This document shows, in pieces, positions 17,575 to 25,958 of a stretch of 64,000 nt of DNA. The position numbers and the translations under genes are program-made. Position 1 is the first letter of the stretch, and the number at the start of each line of letters is the position of its first letter. The notes beneath the pieces were generated by a model. That model did not search any database and had not been told where the DNA came from. It was given only the letters and a program-made list of their open reading frames with translations. The stretch spans positions 1 to 64,000 of the forward strand of contig NZ_BJMM01000029.1 in NCBI RefSeq assembly GCF_006539165.1. Direction: 5' to 3'. The DNA comes from Streptomyces cacaoi (GTDB lineage Bacteria; Actinomycetota; Actinomycetes; Streptomycetales; Streptomycetaceae).

Positions 17575-18642
17575 ATGAGCGCTGCGACCCCCGCCGGAGG
17601 CGACACCGTGGCGGCGCGTTCCTGGCCGGACGTGCTGAGCGCGCTGCTCGCCGGACAGGACCTCTCCGCCGACGCCACCGCCTGGGCGATGGACCGGATC
17701 ATGCGGGGGGAGGCCAGCGACGCGCAGATCGCGGGCTTCGCCGTCGCGCTGCGGGCCAAGGGCGAGACGGTGCAGGAGATCACCGGGCTCGTGGCGGCGA
17801 TGTACGAGCACGCGCACGTCATCGACGTGCCCGGGCCGGCCGTCGACATCGTCGGGACCGGCGGGGACCGGGCCAAGACGGTCAACATCTCCACGATGTC
17901 CTCGATCGTCGTCGCCGGGGCGGGGCTGAAGGTCGTCAAGCACGGCAACCGGGCCTCGTCCAGCGCGAGCGGGGCCTCGGACGTGCTCGGAAAGCTCGGT
18001 GTGGACCTGGAGTTGACGCCGCGGCGGGTCGTGGAGGTCGCGTCGGAGGCCGGTATCACGTTCTGCTTCGCGGTGCGGTTCCACCCGGCGCTGCGGCATG
18101 TGGCCGGCGCGCGGCGGGAGTTGGGCATCCCGACGTCGTTCAACTTCCTCGGCCCGCTGACCAACCCCGCCCGGGTGCGGGCGCAGGCGACCGGGGTGGC
18201 GGATGCGCGGATGGCGCCGATCATCGCCGGGGTGCTGGCGGCGCGGGGCTCGTCGGCGCTGGTGTTCCGCGGGGACGACGGGCTGGACGAGCTGACGACG
18301 ACGGCGACGTCGACGGTGTGGGTCGTCCGGGACGGGAGCGTGCGCGAGGAGAGCTTCGACCCGCGGGACGTGGGCGTCGAGCTGGTGCCCGTGGAGGCGC
18401 TGCGGGGGGCCGACGCGGCCTACAACGCCGATGTGGCCCGGCGGTTGCTGGACGGTGAGCGGGGGCCCGTGCGGGACGCGGTGCTGCTGAACGCGGCCGC
18501 GGCGTTCGTGGCGGCGGCCCCCAGTGATGAGCCGCTGGCCGAGCAGATCGGTGCGGGGATGCGGCGGGCGGCCGAGTCCATCGACTCGGGGGCGGCGCGG
18601 GCCGCACTGGAGCGGTGGGTGGAGGCGAGCAACCGGCGGTGA
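17575..18642 (+). CDS. trpD: Anthranilate phosphoribosyltransferase
   Basis: 355-residue cytosolic enzyme of tryptophan biosynthesis transferring phosphoribose from PRPP to anthranilate. Motifs seen: DIVGTGGDRAKTVNIST (PRPP/anthranilate site) at about 87-104, KHGNRASSSASGASD, and the hinge FNFLGPLTNPARV. ATG at 17575 has AGGAAG 8 bp upstream; an upstream in-frame GTG at 17566 is less well placed. A TAGGGT hexamer at 17530 may be the -10. It stands apart from other trp genes, next to qcrB, as I recall for streptomycetes; it could be the general trpD or a paralogue. Confidence 0.95.
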   Translation: MSAATPAGGDTVAARSWPDVLSALLAGQDLSADATAWAMDRIMRGEASDAQIAGFAVALRAKGETVQEITGLVAAMYEHAHVIDVPGPAVDIVGTGGDRAKTVNISTMSSIVVAGAGLKVVKHGNRASSSASGASDVLGKLGVDLELTPRRVVEVASEAGITFCFAVRFHPALRHVAGARRELGIPTSFNFLGPLTNPARVRAQATGVADARMAPIIAGVLAARGSSALVFRGDDGLDELTTTATSTVWVVRDGSVREESFDPRDVGVELVPVEALRGADAAYNADVARRLLDGERGPVRDAVLLNAAAAFVAAAPSDEPLAEQIGAGMRRAAESIDSGAARAALERWVEASNRR

Positions 18643-18820
18643 GCCGGGCGGTGCGGCCGGGGCGCGGATGCCGTGCTCCGGCCGCACCGGGCCTTCGGGG
18701 CTGTGCTCCGGCCGGGTCCGACTCCCGGGTTGTGCTCCCGCCGGGGCGGGGCCGAACTGTGCTCCGTCTGATGCGGCGGGCGGGGCGGGTCGGGGACGCC
18801 GGGGTGGTCAGGGAGCGGGG

Positions 18821-19303
18821 TCAGCCCCTGTGGGCGGATTCCAGGGTGGCGATGTCGATCTTTTTCATGCCGAGCATGGCCCGCATGACGCGGGCGGACG
18901 CCGCCGGGTCCGGGTCGGCCAGCAGTTCGGTCAGCCGGCGCGGGGTGATCTGCCAGGACAGCCCGTACTTGTCCTTGAGCCAGCCGCACTGGACCTCCTG
19001 GCCGCCGTCGGCGGTCAGCTTCTCCCACAGGGTGTCGACCTCTCGCTGCGAGTCGCAGTTGACGATCAGCGAGACGGCCTCGGTGAACGGGAAGTCCGTC
19101 CCGCCGTTGAGCGCGAGGAACTCCTGGCCGGCCAGCTCGAAGGCGATCGTCACCACCGTTCCCGGTTCGCCGGGGCCCGCCTCGCCGTAGCGCTGGACGT
19201 CGGTGACGCGGGAGTCGTCGAAGAGCGGCAGATAGAAGTCGACCGCCTCCTCCGCCTCGTCCTTGAACCACAGGCAGGTGGTGATCTTCTGCCATTGCGG
19301 CAT
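18821..19303 (-). CDS. VOC/PhnB-family protein (3-dmu-9_3-mt fold)
   Basis: 160-residue glyoxalase-fold protein beginning PQWQKITTCLWFKDEAEEA, typical of the family once mislabelled 3-demethylubiquinone methyltransferase. Motifs include ALNGGTDFPFTEAVS and YGLSWQITP. No methyltransferase motif is present; such proteins bind metal or small ligands and function is usually unknown. GAGGAG precedes the ATG. Convergent with trpD. The 178 bp between them has several TGTGCTCC direct repeats but no gene. Confidence 0.85.
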   Translation of the reverse strand: MPQWQKITTCLWFKDEAEEAVDFYLPLFDDSRVTDVQRYGEAGPGEPGTVVTIAFELAGQEFLALNGGTDFPFTEAVSLIVNCDSQREVDTLWEKLTADGGQEVQCGWLKDKYGLSWQITPRRLTELLADPDPAASARVMRAMLGMKKIDIATLESAHRG

Positions 19304-19496
19304 GGTGGTCTCCTCGGTGGGCGTGGTGCGTCGTCGAACGGACCGCTCGCGAGGGCGGGACTCATCGGCGGTTTCCAGCCTCGGTCCTCGGCGCCGGCCG
19401 CGAATCAGGAGGCGGCACGAGGGGGCGCGGCCGGTCAGTGGGGCGGTGCGTGGGTCCGGCGCGGGCGGTACGGACGACGGTCGGAGGGGGAGCGGG

Positions 19497-20084
19497 GTGG
19501 CGGGACCACAGGTGGGGGAGGCGCCGCGGTGGTGTGCCGGGTGCGGCTGGTACGCGTACGGCGGAGCGCCGGGCTGCGCGGCCTGTGCCCGGCTCGTCGA
19601 CGCGCTGTCGGCGGACGCCTGGGCGGAGTGTGTCCGGCGGTGGGGTGCGGAGGGTGACGAGGCCGGGCTCGCCGGGATGATCGCCGACGAGCCCGACCGG
19701 CACGACTGGCGCGTCGTGGACGCGGCCCTGGACCGGCTGGGCTGTCCCGGCTGCGGTGGCCCCCTCGGCCGGGGCCCGGTCGGCTGTGCGCCCTGTGACC
19801 GTGCGCACGGCTACCGGTACGCCGCCGTCGAGACGGACCGGCCCGGTGTGCCGCCGGGCAACGAGCACGCGGTGCGCGTCAATGTCTCCGTCGTCCGCCG
19901 CCCGGGGACGGTCTCGGCCGGTGAACTCCTCGTGCGGCGGCTGACGTTGCCGTTCCTGCTGGTGGGGCTGTTGCCGTCGACCGGGCAGGCGCAGCGGCTG
20001 GGCGCGCTGGTGCGCGGTGCCCCGTCCGCTCGCCGGGAGGAGACGGCCCGGCGGGCGGTCGAGGAGCTGTTCGGCCGCGGGTGA
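19497..20084 (+). CDS. Hypothetical zinc-finger-like protein
   Basis: 195 residues from GTG 19497, chosen for GGAGGG 8 bp upstream and because coding character begins there. Cysteine pairs WCAGCGW and GCAACARL (about 14-17 and 27-30) and a second set CPGCGG and CAPCDRAHG (about 83-86 and 98-101) look like two zinc-binding ribbons. The C-terminal part has a hydrophobic RLTLPFLLVGLLPS segment and a helical end. I do not recognise the family; it is probably a nucleic-acid- or protein-binding cytosolic protein. Divergent from the VOC gene. Confidence 0.7.
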   Translation: MAGPQVGEAPRWCAGCGWYAYGGAPGCAACARLVDALSADAWAECVRRWGAEGDEAGLAGMIADEPDRHDWRVVDAALDRLGCPGCGGPLGRGPVGCAPCDRAHGYRYAAVETDRPGVPPGNEHAVRVNVSVVRRPGTVSAGELLVRRLTLPFLLVGLLPSTGQAQRLGALVRGAPSARREETARRAVEELFGRG

Positions 20085-20290
20085 GCGGCGACTCGGCGGG
20101 GGCGGGGGGCGTGTGTGCCGGCGTCGGCGGTCCGGGGCCCGCGCCCGGGCCTCGGTGAGGGCGTCGGCGACGGAGTCCTGGCCCGGCGGCGGGTCGGTTC
20201 CAACGGGGCGGTGACGGGCGGTACTTCGCCGGTCGGGTGCGCTCCGGGGCGGGCGCCGCGCGGTTCCGCCCGCTGGTACGGTCCGGCCCC

Positions 20291-21079
20291 GTGGACGCCG
20301 ATACGACGGCCGGACCGCCGGACCCCCGCCCGCTGGTCCGTGCGCAGGTCGAGACGTTGTGGGGAACGGACGCGCGGGGCAGGCTCGGTCATCCCGCCCA
20401 CCACGCGGTGCTGGCCGTCCCGGGCGGCGGTGCGCAGCTGTGGGCGGGCGGCCACATACCGGACGGGCTCGCCGCGCGGCTGGCGGCGGTGCCGCTGCCG
20501 GACGGGGCGGAGCCGGGGGAGGAGCCGCCGGACGCGGTGCTGCGCTGCCGGGAGCTGCTGGAGCGGGAGCTGGGGGCGGTCGAACTCTCCTGTGTGCCGA
20601 GCCATCTGGTGCCCGCCGGGGTGCGTGCGGCCGGGGCGCCGGCTCCCGGCGGGGAGGCGGGACAGGTGGTGCGGTACGACGACCCGGGCGCGGGCCGGCT
20701 GCCGCTCGTCCGGCCGGAGGTCTGGGAGCCGGACGAGTGGCGGGCGCTGCTCGCCGGGGAGCTGGGCCCGTGGGCGCTGGCGCACCACGGGGGCCGGGTG
20801 CTGGCCCTGTGCTTCACCCCGGTCGCCTCGCCGTACGGGGCCGAGGCGGGGGTGTGGACGCATCCGGACGCGCGCCGCCGGGGGTGGGCGTCGGCGGTCA
20901 CGGCCGCGTGGGCGTCGGCGTTCCCCGACGACAGGCCGCTGTTCTACAGCACGACGCGGGACAACCGCTCCTCCCGGCACGTCGCCGCCCGGCTGGGTCT
21001 GCCCCTGCTGGCCCGGCTGTGGAAGCTCTCCCGCCCGGGGCGTTCGGGCGAGCACAGGGAGCGGCCGTGGCAGGCGTGA
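20291..21079 (+). CDS. GNAT-type acetyltransferase
   Basis: 262 residues from GTG 20291. The N-terminal half (Pro/Ala-rich) carries a domain ending near residue 120, and the C-terminal GNAT-like part has VWTHPDARRRGWASAVTAAWA, matching the acetyl-CoA pyrophosphate loop (R-R-G-W-A), then FYSTTRDNRSSRHVAARLGL, a FR47-like ending. Substrate unknown. The stop overlaps a possible 67-codon repeat ORF by GTGA. Confidence 0.78.
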   Translation: MDADTTAGPPDPRPLVRAQVETLWGTDARGRLGHPAHHAVLAVPGGGAQLWAGGHIPDGLAARLAAVPLPDGAEPGEEPPDAVLRCRELLERELGAVELSCVPSHLVPAGVRAAGAPAPGGEAGQVVRYDDPGAGRLPLVRPEVWEPDEWRALLAGELGPWALAHHGGRVLALCFTPVASPYGAEAGVWTHPDARRRGWASAVTAAWASAFPDDRPLFYSTTRDNRSSRHVAARLGLPLLARLWKLSRPGRSGEHRERPWQA

Positions 21080-21279
21080 CGCCGGACGTGCCGGATGTGC
21101 CGCACGCGCCGGACGTGCCGGGTACACCGAACGCGCCGGACGTGCGGAATGTGCCGGGCACATCGAACGCGCCTTACAGAGCGAACGCGCCTTGCACAGC
21201 GAACGCGCCGGACGTGCCGGACCGGCCGTCGGGAGGCCCCGGCAGCCCCGGCAGCCATGGCAGCCACGGAGGCCACTGA
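21076..21279 (+). CDS. Candidate small Pro-Asp-Val repeat ORF
   Basis: 67 codons from a GTG overlapping the acetyltransferase stop. The product is a degenerate three-residue repeat (PDV, HAP, NAP, GTP) ending in a Gly-Ser-His-rich tail. The DNA is a run of 9-bp units such as GCCGGACGT. No good ribosome site other than translational coupling is present. It may be a real low-complexity peptide, the frameshifted tail of the upstream enzyme, or simply slippage-expanded intergenic DNA. Confidence 0.25.
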   Translation: MTPDVPDVPHAPDVPGTPNAPDVRNVPGTSNAPYRANAPCTANAPDVPDRPSGGPGSPGSHGSHGGH

Positions 21280-21477
21280 GGCTCTCGGCGTTCCCGGAGC
21301 AGGGCGTTCCCGGAGCGGGGCGTTCCCCGGCAGTCCGTTCCGAGCCGCTCGCGGGCGGACGGTCACAGAAGCGGAACGGCTTCATTGCGTTTCGCTCGGA
21401 CCCGCCGGCCGGGCCGGGGCACACGCGTCCCCGTGGGCACGGGCGGGAACCGGCCTGCGGCAGACGGGAGGAGAGGC
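21080..21477. repeat. Tandem 9-bp repeat tract and gap
   Basis: The gap between the acetyltransferase and the secreted protein. From 21085 to 21215 it is built from diverged 9-bp units alternating GCCGGACGT and GCGAACGCC types. From 21230 there are CAGCCNNGG units, and 21290-21340 repeats GTTCCCGGA/CGGGGCG blocks. Apart from the candidate 67-codon ORF nothing gene-like is evident. Confidence 0.6.
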
Positions 21478-23070
21478 GTGGGCACACGAAGGACGCCAAG
21501 GATGCCAAGGACGCGAAGGACACGAAAGAGGGGCCTCTGCGGGCTGTTGCGGCGTCTCGTCGTCGGAGTGGGTGCCGGAGTAGCTGCCGGAGCGGGCGCG
21601 GGCGTGCTCGCCGTGTGCGGGGCGTCGGCCGTCGCGCCTCCCGCGGCGGCGGCCGCACCGGCCGGGCCGGACGGCGGGGTGCGGCTGTCGGTGGAGGCGC
21701 CGGAGGAGGGCGGCCTGTACGCGGCGTCCGAGGGCGCCGAGGGGCAGCAGGACGACTTCGAGTTCTTCGTCCGGCCGCGGCACGGTGTCGCGCGGAACGT
21801 CGAGGTCACCGTCGACGCACGGGCGTTGCGCGCGGCGGGCAGTCTGCGGCCCGGGCACCGTTGCACGGGCGAGGACGGCGTCTTCCACTGCCGGTTCGAC
21901 CCGCGTTCCCTGGAGTACGGGGCCCACGTCAAACCGTTCCGGCTGCGCGGCAGGGACGGGGTCCGGCCCGGGGACGGCGGCACCGTGCGGATCACCGCGC
22001 GCGCGGACAACGCGCCGTCCGCGCAGGCGCGTACCCGGCTCGTGGTGCGGCCCCCGGATCTGATCGGGAACCGGCCCGAGCGGGTGCCCGGCCGGGTGGA
22101 GCCCGGCCGACGGGCGCAGTTGCGGCCCTCGTTCGCCAACCCCGGCCGCTGGACGGTGCGTTCGTACGGGCTGAAGTTCAGCACCTACGGCGACCACCTG
22201 ACGCTGGATCGGCGGTTCAGCAACTGCTGGTACGCGTCGGAGGACGCCACCCGGCAGGACGACACCACGGCCTGGTGCGAGTTCGACACACCGCTGCCGC
22301 CGCACAGCGCCTGGCGGGTGGCCCGGCCGCTCACCGGGCGTCTGGACCCGGAGATCCCCGCGGAGAGCGTCCGTTACGAGCCCGTCCACGAGAAGCGCGA
22401 CAAGAAGGTGTTCTCGCGGCGCGGCGAGGGCCCCGAGCTGACGTTGGAGCGGATACCGGCGGAGAAGGTCCGCGAGGACAGCCGGCTCTCGGCGCTGGTG
22501 GTGCACGGCACGGCGCAGGTCGACTACGCGCCCGTCGTCCGGGGCACCGTGCGCGGCCGGGTCGGGCAGACGGTGAGCGTGCGCATCGGGGTCCGCAACG
22601 TCAACGGCGGCCGGCTGCCCGGCGTCAACCCCGACCACGTCGAGATCGTCCCGCCGCGGGGCACCACCGTGGTCGGCACCCCGTACGAGGTGGACGGCGA
22701 TCCGATGGACGGCGCGTGCCGTGCCGTCCGCAACCGGCCGGGTGTGCGGACGTGCCCGCTGAACAGCGACGCGTTCGAGTCGGTGGACGGCCGGAAGGGC
22801 GCCGCGTCGACGGTGACGGTGCGCTTCCGTATCGACCGGAACGTGCCCGGCGCGCGCGGGGCGGTGCGTGCCGTCGGGAAGTACGACCGCACCCCCGGCA
22901 ACGACACCGCCGCGCTGCCGGCCGACATCACGGGCACCACCGCCCTCGGCACCTCCGACGGCCCGGACGCCCCGGCCCTCGTCCTCACCGCGTTCGGCGG
23001 CGCCGCCACCGTGGCGGGCTGGGCCGTGCTGCTCCGCCGTCGTCTGCGACGGTCGGCGGGGGATGGGTGA
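21478..23070 (+). CDS. Secreted surface protein with C-terminal membrane anchor
   Basis: 530 residues from GTG 21478, with a very strong ribosome site GGGAGGAG ending 4 bp upstream. Order: an Arg-rich N-region coded by a 9-bp repeat (TRRTPRMPRTRRTRKRG), signal peptide (about 18-58), then an extracytoplasmic portion with several Ig/DUF11-like beta domains, including a paired-cysteine block near 270-300 and a Asn/Pro segment VNPDHVEIVPPRGTTVVGTP. A C-terminal helix (about 497-517) and RRRLRR tail form a stop-transfer anchor. No sortase motif. Function unknown; a cell-wall-associated structural protein is the most that can be inferred. Confidence 0.75.
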   Translation: MGTRRTPRMPRTRRTRKRGLCGLLRRLVVGVGAGVAAGAGAGVLAVCGASAVAPPAAAAAPAGPDGGVRLSVEAPEEGGLYAASEGAEGQQDDFEFFVRPRHGVARNVEVTVDARALRAAGSLRPGHRCTGEDGVFHCRFDPRSLEYGAHVKPFRLRGRDGVRPGDGGTVRITARADNAPSAQARTRLVVRPPDLIGNRPERVPGRVEPGRRAQLRPSFANPGRWTVRSYGLKFSTYGDHLTLDRRFSNCWYASEDATRQDDTTAWCEFDTPLPPHSAWRVARPLTGRLDPEIPAESVRYEPVHEKRDKKVFSRRGEGPELTLERIPAEKVREDSRLSALVVHGTAQVDYAPVVRGTVRGRVGQTVSVRIGVRNVNGGRLPGVNPDHVEIVPPRGTTVVGTPYEVDGDPMDGACRAVRNRPGVRTCPLNSDAFESVDGRKGAASTVTVRFRIDRNVPGARGAVRAVGKYDRTPGNDTAALPADITGTTALGTSDGPDAPALVLTAFGGAATVAGWAVLLRRRLRRSAGDG

Positions 23071-23107
23071 CCGGGCGGCCACCGGGGTGAGTTGACGGGG
23101 CGCCGGG

Positions 23108-24499
23108 TCAGCCGCGGGGGCCGTCGGGGGTGGTGTCGCGGGGCTCCATGTAGGACTCCGGGTCGGCCAGGGCGGCCTCGGTGGCGCTCTGGGCGGCGCC
23201 GCGGGCCGCCGCCTCCCGGCCGAGGGCGCCGCGTACCACCCGGACCGGGGACCAGCGCGCGGTCAGCACCCGGACCCGCAACTCCTCCTCCAGGGGCGGC
23301 CGCAGCCAGCTCTCCAGCGGGGCGTAGTTGCCGCCGAGGACGACGGCGGGGAAGCCCATCGCGTTGACCATCGAGGCCAGGGCCGTGCCCAGCCGCCGCC
23401 CCGCCTGGGTGACGGCGCCGACGGCCCGCGCGTCGCCCGTTGCCAGCCGTTCCAGCAGCGCGGCGAACCGGTCGCCGGCCTCCTCGCCGGGTGCCGCGCC
23501 GCCGAGGCCCGCCGCACCGAGGACGGCGTCCTGGCCGGCCACGGTCTCCAGGCAGCCGAGGGCGCCGCACCGGCAGCGCGCTCCGTCCGGGTCGACGCAC
23601 ATGTGGCCGATCTCGCCGGTGAACCCGTCGGCGCCGGCGAAGAGTTCACCGTCGAAGACGAAGCCGGCGCCGATGCCGATCTCGCCGGAGACGTACACGA
23701 AGTCGCGCAGCCCGCCGTGCGCCCCGCTCCACAGTTCCGCGCAGGCCGCCAGGTCCGCCTCGTTGGCGACGGTGACCGGCAGCCCGCCCGGCCACGCGGG
23801 GCCTCCTCCGCCGGGCGCCGTGCTGTCGGCTGCGGCTGAGGTGCCCGCGGGGGCGGCGGCCGGGGCGTCCTCCAGCAGCCGGGTGCGCAGCGCGGTGCGC
23901 AGATCGACGTCGTGCCAGCCGAGGTTGGGGGCGAGGCGGAGCGCGCCGGTGGCGGTCTCGACCAGGCCCGGCACGGCCAGGCCGACGCCGCAGACGGGGA
24001 CGCCGCGTGCGGCGGCGCCGGCCAGGTCGGTGCGGGCCATCCGGGCGGCGCGGGCGAGGACCTGGGCGGGGGAGCGGTCCCGGTTGTCGCCGGCGCGCAC
24101 CCGGTGGTCGCGTACCCGGCCGGTGAGGTCCACGAGGCAGGTGGCGAGGTGGTCGACGCCGATCTCCACGCCGAGGCCGTGCGGCCCGGCCTCGGCGTCC
24201 AGCCGCAGTCCGGTGGCCGGCCGGCCGCGGCCGGGCCGCTGCTGGCGGCCCGTCGCGGTCACCAGCCGGGCCGCGGTGAGCCGTTCGACCTGCTGGGACA
24301 CCGTCGTCTTGGCGAGGCCGGTGCGTTCGGCGATGCCCGCGCGGGAGATGCCGGGGGAGTCCCGGATGACGCCGAGGACGAGCGCGGCGTTGTACCGCCG
24401 CATGGCGCTCTGGCTCGCCGGCACCTCGCCCCGGCCCCCGGCGCCCGGCGACAGCGCGGCGGGGGCGTGCGGCGGCGGCTGGGGTGCGGAGGTGTTCAC
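23108..24499 (-). CDS. xylR: ROK-family repressor, likely of xylose genes
   Basis: 463 residues from GTG 24499 with AGGAG 8 bp upstream. N-terminal winged helix-turn-helix at about 35-95 (SRAGIAERTGLAKTTVSQQVERL), then the ROK sugar-binding domain with GVEIGVDHLATCLVDL, VANEADLAACAELW and the zinc motif CRCGALGCLE. It faces xylA divergently across 241 bp holding a strong palindrome, so it most likely represses xylAB and itself until xylose binds. A longer open frame reaches 24664 but would extend into the promoter region and lacks a ribosome site. Two Ala/Gly-rich inserts break the sugar domain. Confidence 0.88.
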   Translation of the reverse strand: MNTSAPQPPPHAPAALSPGAGGRGEVPASQSAMRRYNAALVLGVIRDSPGISRAGIAERTGLAKTTVSQQVERLTAARLVTATGRQQRPGRGRPATGLRLDAEAGPHGLGVEIGVDHLATCLVDLTGRVRDHRVRAGDNRDRSPAQVLARAARMARTDLAGAAARGVPVCGVGLAVPGLVETATGALRLAPNLGWHDVDLRTALRTRLLEDAPAAAPAGTSAAADSTAPGGGGPAWPGGLPVTVANEADLAACAELWSGAHGGLRDFVYVSGEIGIGAGFVFDGELFAGADGFTGEIGHMCVDPDGARCRCGALGCLETVAGQDAVLGAAGLGGAAPGEEAGDRFAALLERLATGDARAVGAVTQAGRRLGTALASMVNAMGFPAVVLGGNYAPLESWLRPPLEEELRVRVLTARWSPVRVVRGALGREAAARGAAQSATEAALADPESYMEPRDTTPDGPRG

Positions 24500-24667
24500 C
24501 GGCGGGTCTCCTTCGGGGCGCCCGCGGGTCCGTCCGTGCGGTGCGGCGGGCGGTGCGGTGTCGGCGGGCGGCGGGTGCGGTGGTGATCGGCGGGCGGTGC
24601 GGTGTCCGTGGGCGGGCTGTGCTCGGGGGCGGGCGGTGCGGGGCTCCATCATGCCGCCCGGCATCCA

Positions 24668-24696
24668 TTGACGTGCACCGAGGGTCGGTGTTTTAG
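24668..24696 (+). promoter_or_regulatory. xylA promoter
   Basis: TTGACG (24668-24673), 17-bp spacer, TTTTAG (24691-24696). The start of transcription would fall near 24703, about 38 bp before the xylA ATG. The -10 is embedded in the left arm of the palindrome, as expected for repression by steric block. Confidence 0.65.
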
Positions 24697-24715
24697 TCCA
24701 GTCATCGCACTAAAA
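24691..24715. promoter_or_regulatory. ROK operator palindrome
   Basis: TTTTAGT-N11-ACTAAAA, a perfect 7-bp inverted repeat in otherwise G+C-rich DNA. Arms and spacing resemble operators known for ROK/XylR repressors (TTTAGT/ACTAAA type). It lies between the regulator gene and xylA, overlapping the xylA -10. Confidence 0.8.
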
Positions 24716-24740
24716 GTCGACGGAGCCAATGGAGGCACCC

Positions 24741-25958
24741 ATGTCGAGCGGAGACGCCGCATCCGTCCCGTCCCTCACCCCCACCCCCGAGGACAGGTTC
24801 AGCTTCGGCCTGTGGACCGTCGGCTGGCGTGCCGCCGACCCGTTCGGTGACCCCACCCGGCCCGTGCTCGACCCCGTCGAGGCCGTGCACCGGCTGGCCG
24901 CGCTGGGCGCCTGGGGCGTCACCTTCCACGACGACGACCTCATCCCGTTCGGCACCGACGAGGCCGGCCGCGAGAAGGTGATCGCCCGCTTCAAGGCGGC
25001 GCTGGAGGAGACCGGGCTCGTGGTGCCCATGGCCACCACCAACCTGTTCGGCCACCCGGTCTTCAAGGGCGGGGCGCTCACCAACAACGACCGCGACATC
25101 CGCCGGTACGCGCTGCGCAAGGTCATGCGGAACATGGACCTGGCGGCCGAACTCGGCGCCTCCACCTATGTGCTGTGGGGCGGCCGCGAGGGCTCCGAGA
25201 CCGACGCGGGCATCGATGTGCGCGCCGCGCTCGACCGGTACGCCGAGGGCATCGACACCCTCGCCCAGTACTCCGTCGACCAGGGCTACGGCCTCAAGCT
25301 GGCCCTGGAGCCCAAGCCCAACGAGCCGCGCGGCGACATCCTGCTGCCCACCATCGGGCACGCGCTCGCCTTCATCTCCCGGCTGGACCACCACGAGATG
25401 GTCGGCGTCAACCCGGAGGTCGGGCACGAGCAGATGGCCGGGCTCAACTACGTGCACGGCATCGGCCAGGCGCTGTGGTCCGGCAAGCTCTTCCACCTGG
25501 ACCTCAACGGGCAGCGCGGCCCGCGCTACGACCAGGACCTGATCTTCGGTCACGGCGATGTGCTCTCCGCCTTCTTCACCGTCGACCTGCTGGAGCACGG
25601 CGGCTACGACGGGCCCCGGCACTTCGACTACAAGCCCCTGCGCACCGAGGACGCGGACGGGGTGTGGGCCTCCGCCGAGGCCAACATGCGCAGCTACCTC
25701 GCGCTGCGCGAGCGCGCCCGCGCCTTCCGCGCCGACCCGGAGGTGCAGGAGGCGCTGCGCGCCGCCCGCGTCGACGAGCTGGCCCGGCCCACCCTGGAGC
25801 CGGGGGAGACCCCTGCCGCGCTGCGTGCCGACCGCTCCGCCTTCGAGGAGTTCGACGTCGAGGCGGCCGCCGCGCGCGGTGGCGCCTTCGTACGGCTCTC
25901 GCAGCTCGCGCTGGAGCACCTGACCGGGTTCCGGGCCGCCGGGGGCACGGGCCTGTGA
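24741..25958 (+). CDS. xylA: Xylose isomerase
   Basis: 405-residue cytosolic enzyme converting D-xylose to D-xylulose (and glucose to fructose). Active-site and metal ligands are seen in WGVTFHDDDL, LEPKPNEPRGD, NPEVGHEQMAG and FHLDLNGQRGPRYDQDL, followed by HFDYKPLRTED. This is the shorter class I type. Start at ATG 24741 is preceded by GGAGG at 24731-24735; the in-frame ATG at 24729 would overlap that site. The stop overlaps the xylB GTG. Controlled by the divergent ROK repressor through the palindrome at 24691. Confidence 0.97.
   Translation: MSSGDAASVPSLTPTPEDRFSFGLWTVGWRAADPFGDPTRPVLDPVEAVHRLAALGAWGVTFHDDDLIPFGTDEAGREKVIARFKAALEETGLVVPMATTNLFGHPVFKGGALTNNDRDIRRYALRKVMRNMDLAAELGASTYVLWGGREGSETDAGIDVRAALDRYAEGIDTLAQYSVDQGYGLKLALEPKPNEPRGDILLPTIGHALAFISRLDHHEMVGVNPEVGHEQMAGLNYVHGIGQALWSGKLFHLDLNGQRGPRYDQDLIFGHGDVLSAFFTVDLLEHGGYDGPRHFDYKPLRTEDADGVWASAEANMRSYLALRERARAFRADPEVQEALRAARVDELARPTLEPGETPAALRADRSAFEEFDVEAAAARGGAFVRLSQLALEHLTGFRAAGGTGL

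Noticed and set aside
18643..18820. Small coding gene between trpD and the VOC gene
   Set aside because: Open frames lack ribosome sites and are built from TGTGCTCC repeats.
18821..19303. Ubiquinone methyltransferase
   Set aside because: The fold is VOC; no SAM-binding motif and actinobacteria use menaquinone.
21085..21215. CRISPR-like array
   Set aside because: Units are about 9 bp, contiguous and diverged, with no constant repeat/variable spacer alternation and no cas gene.
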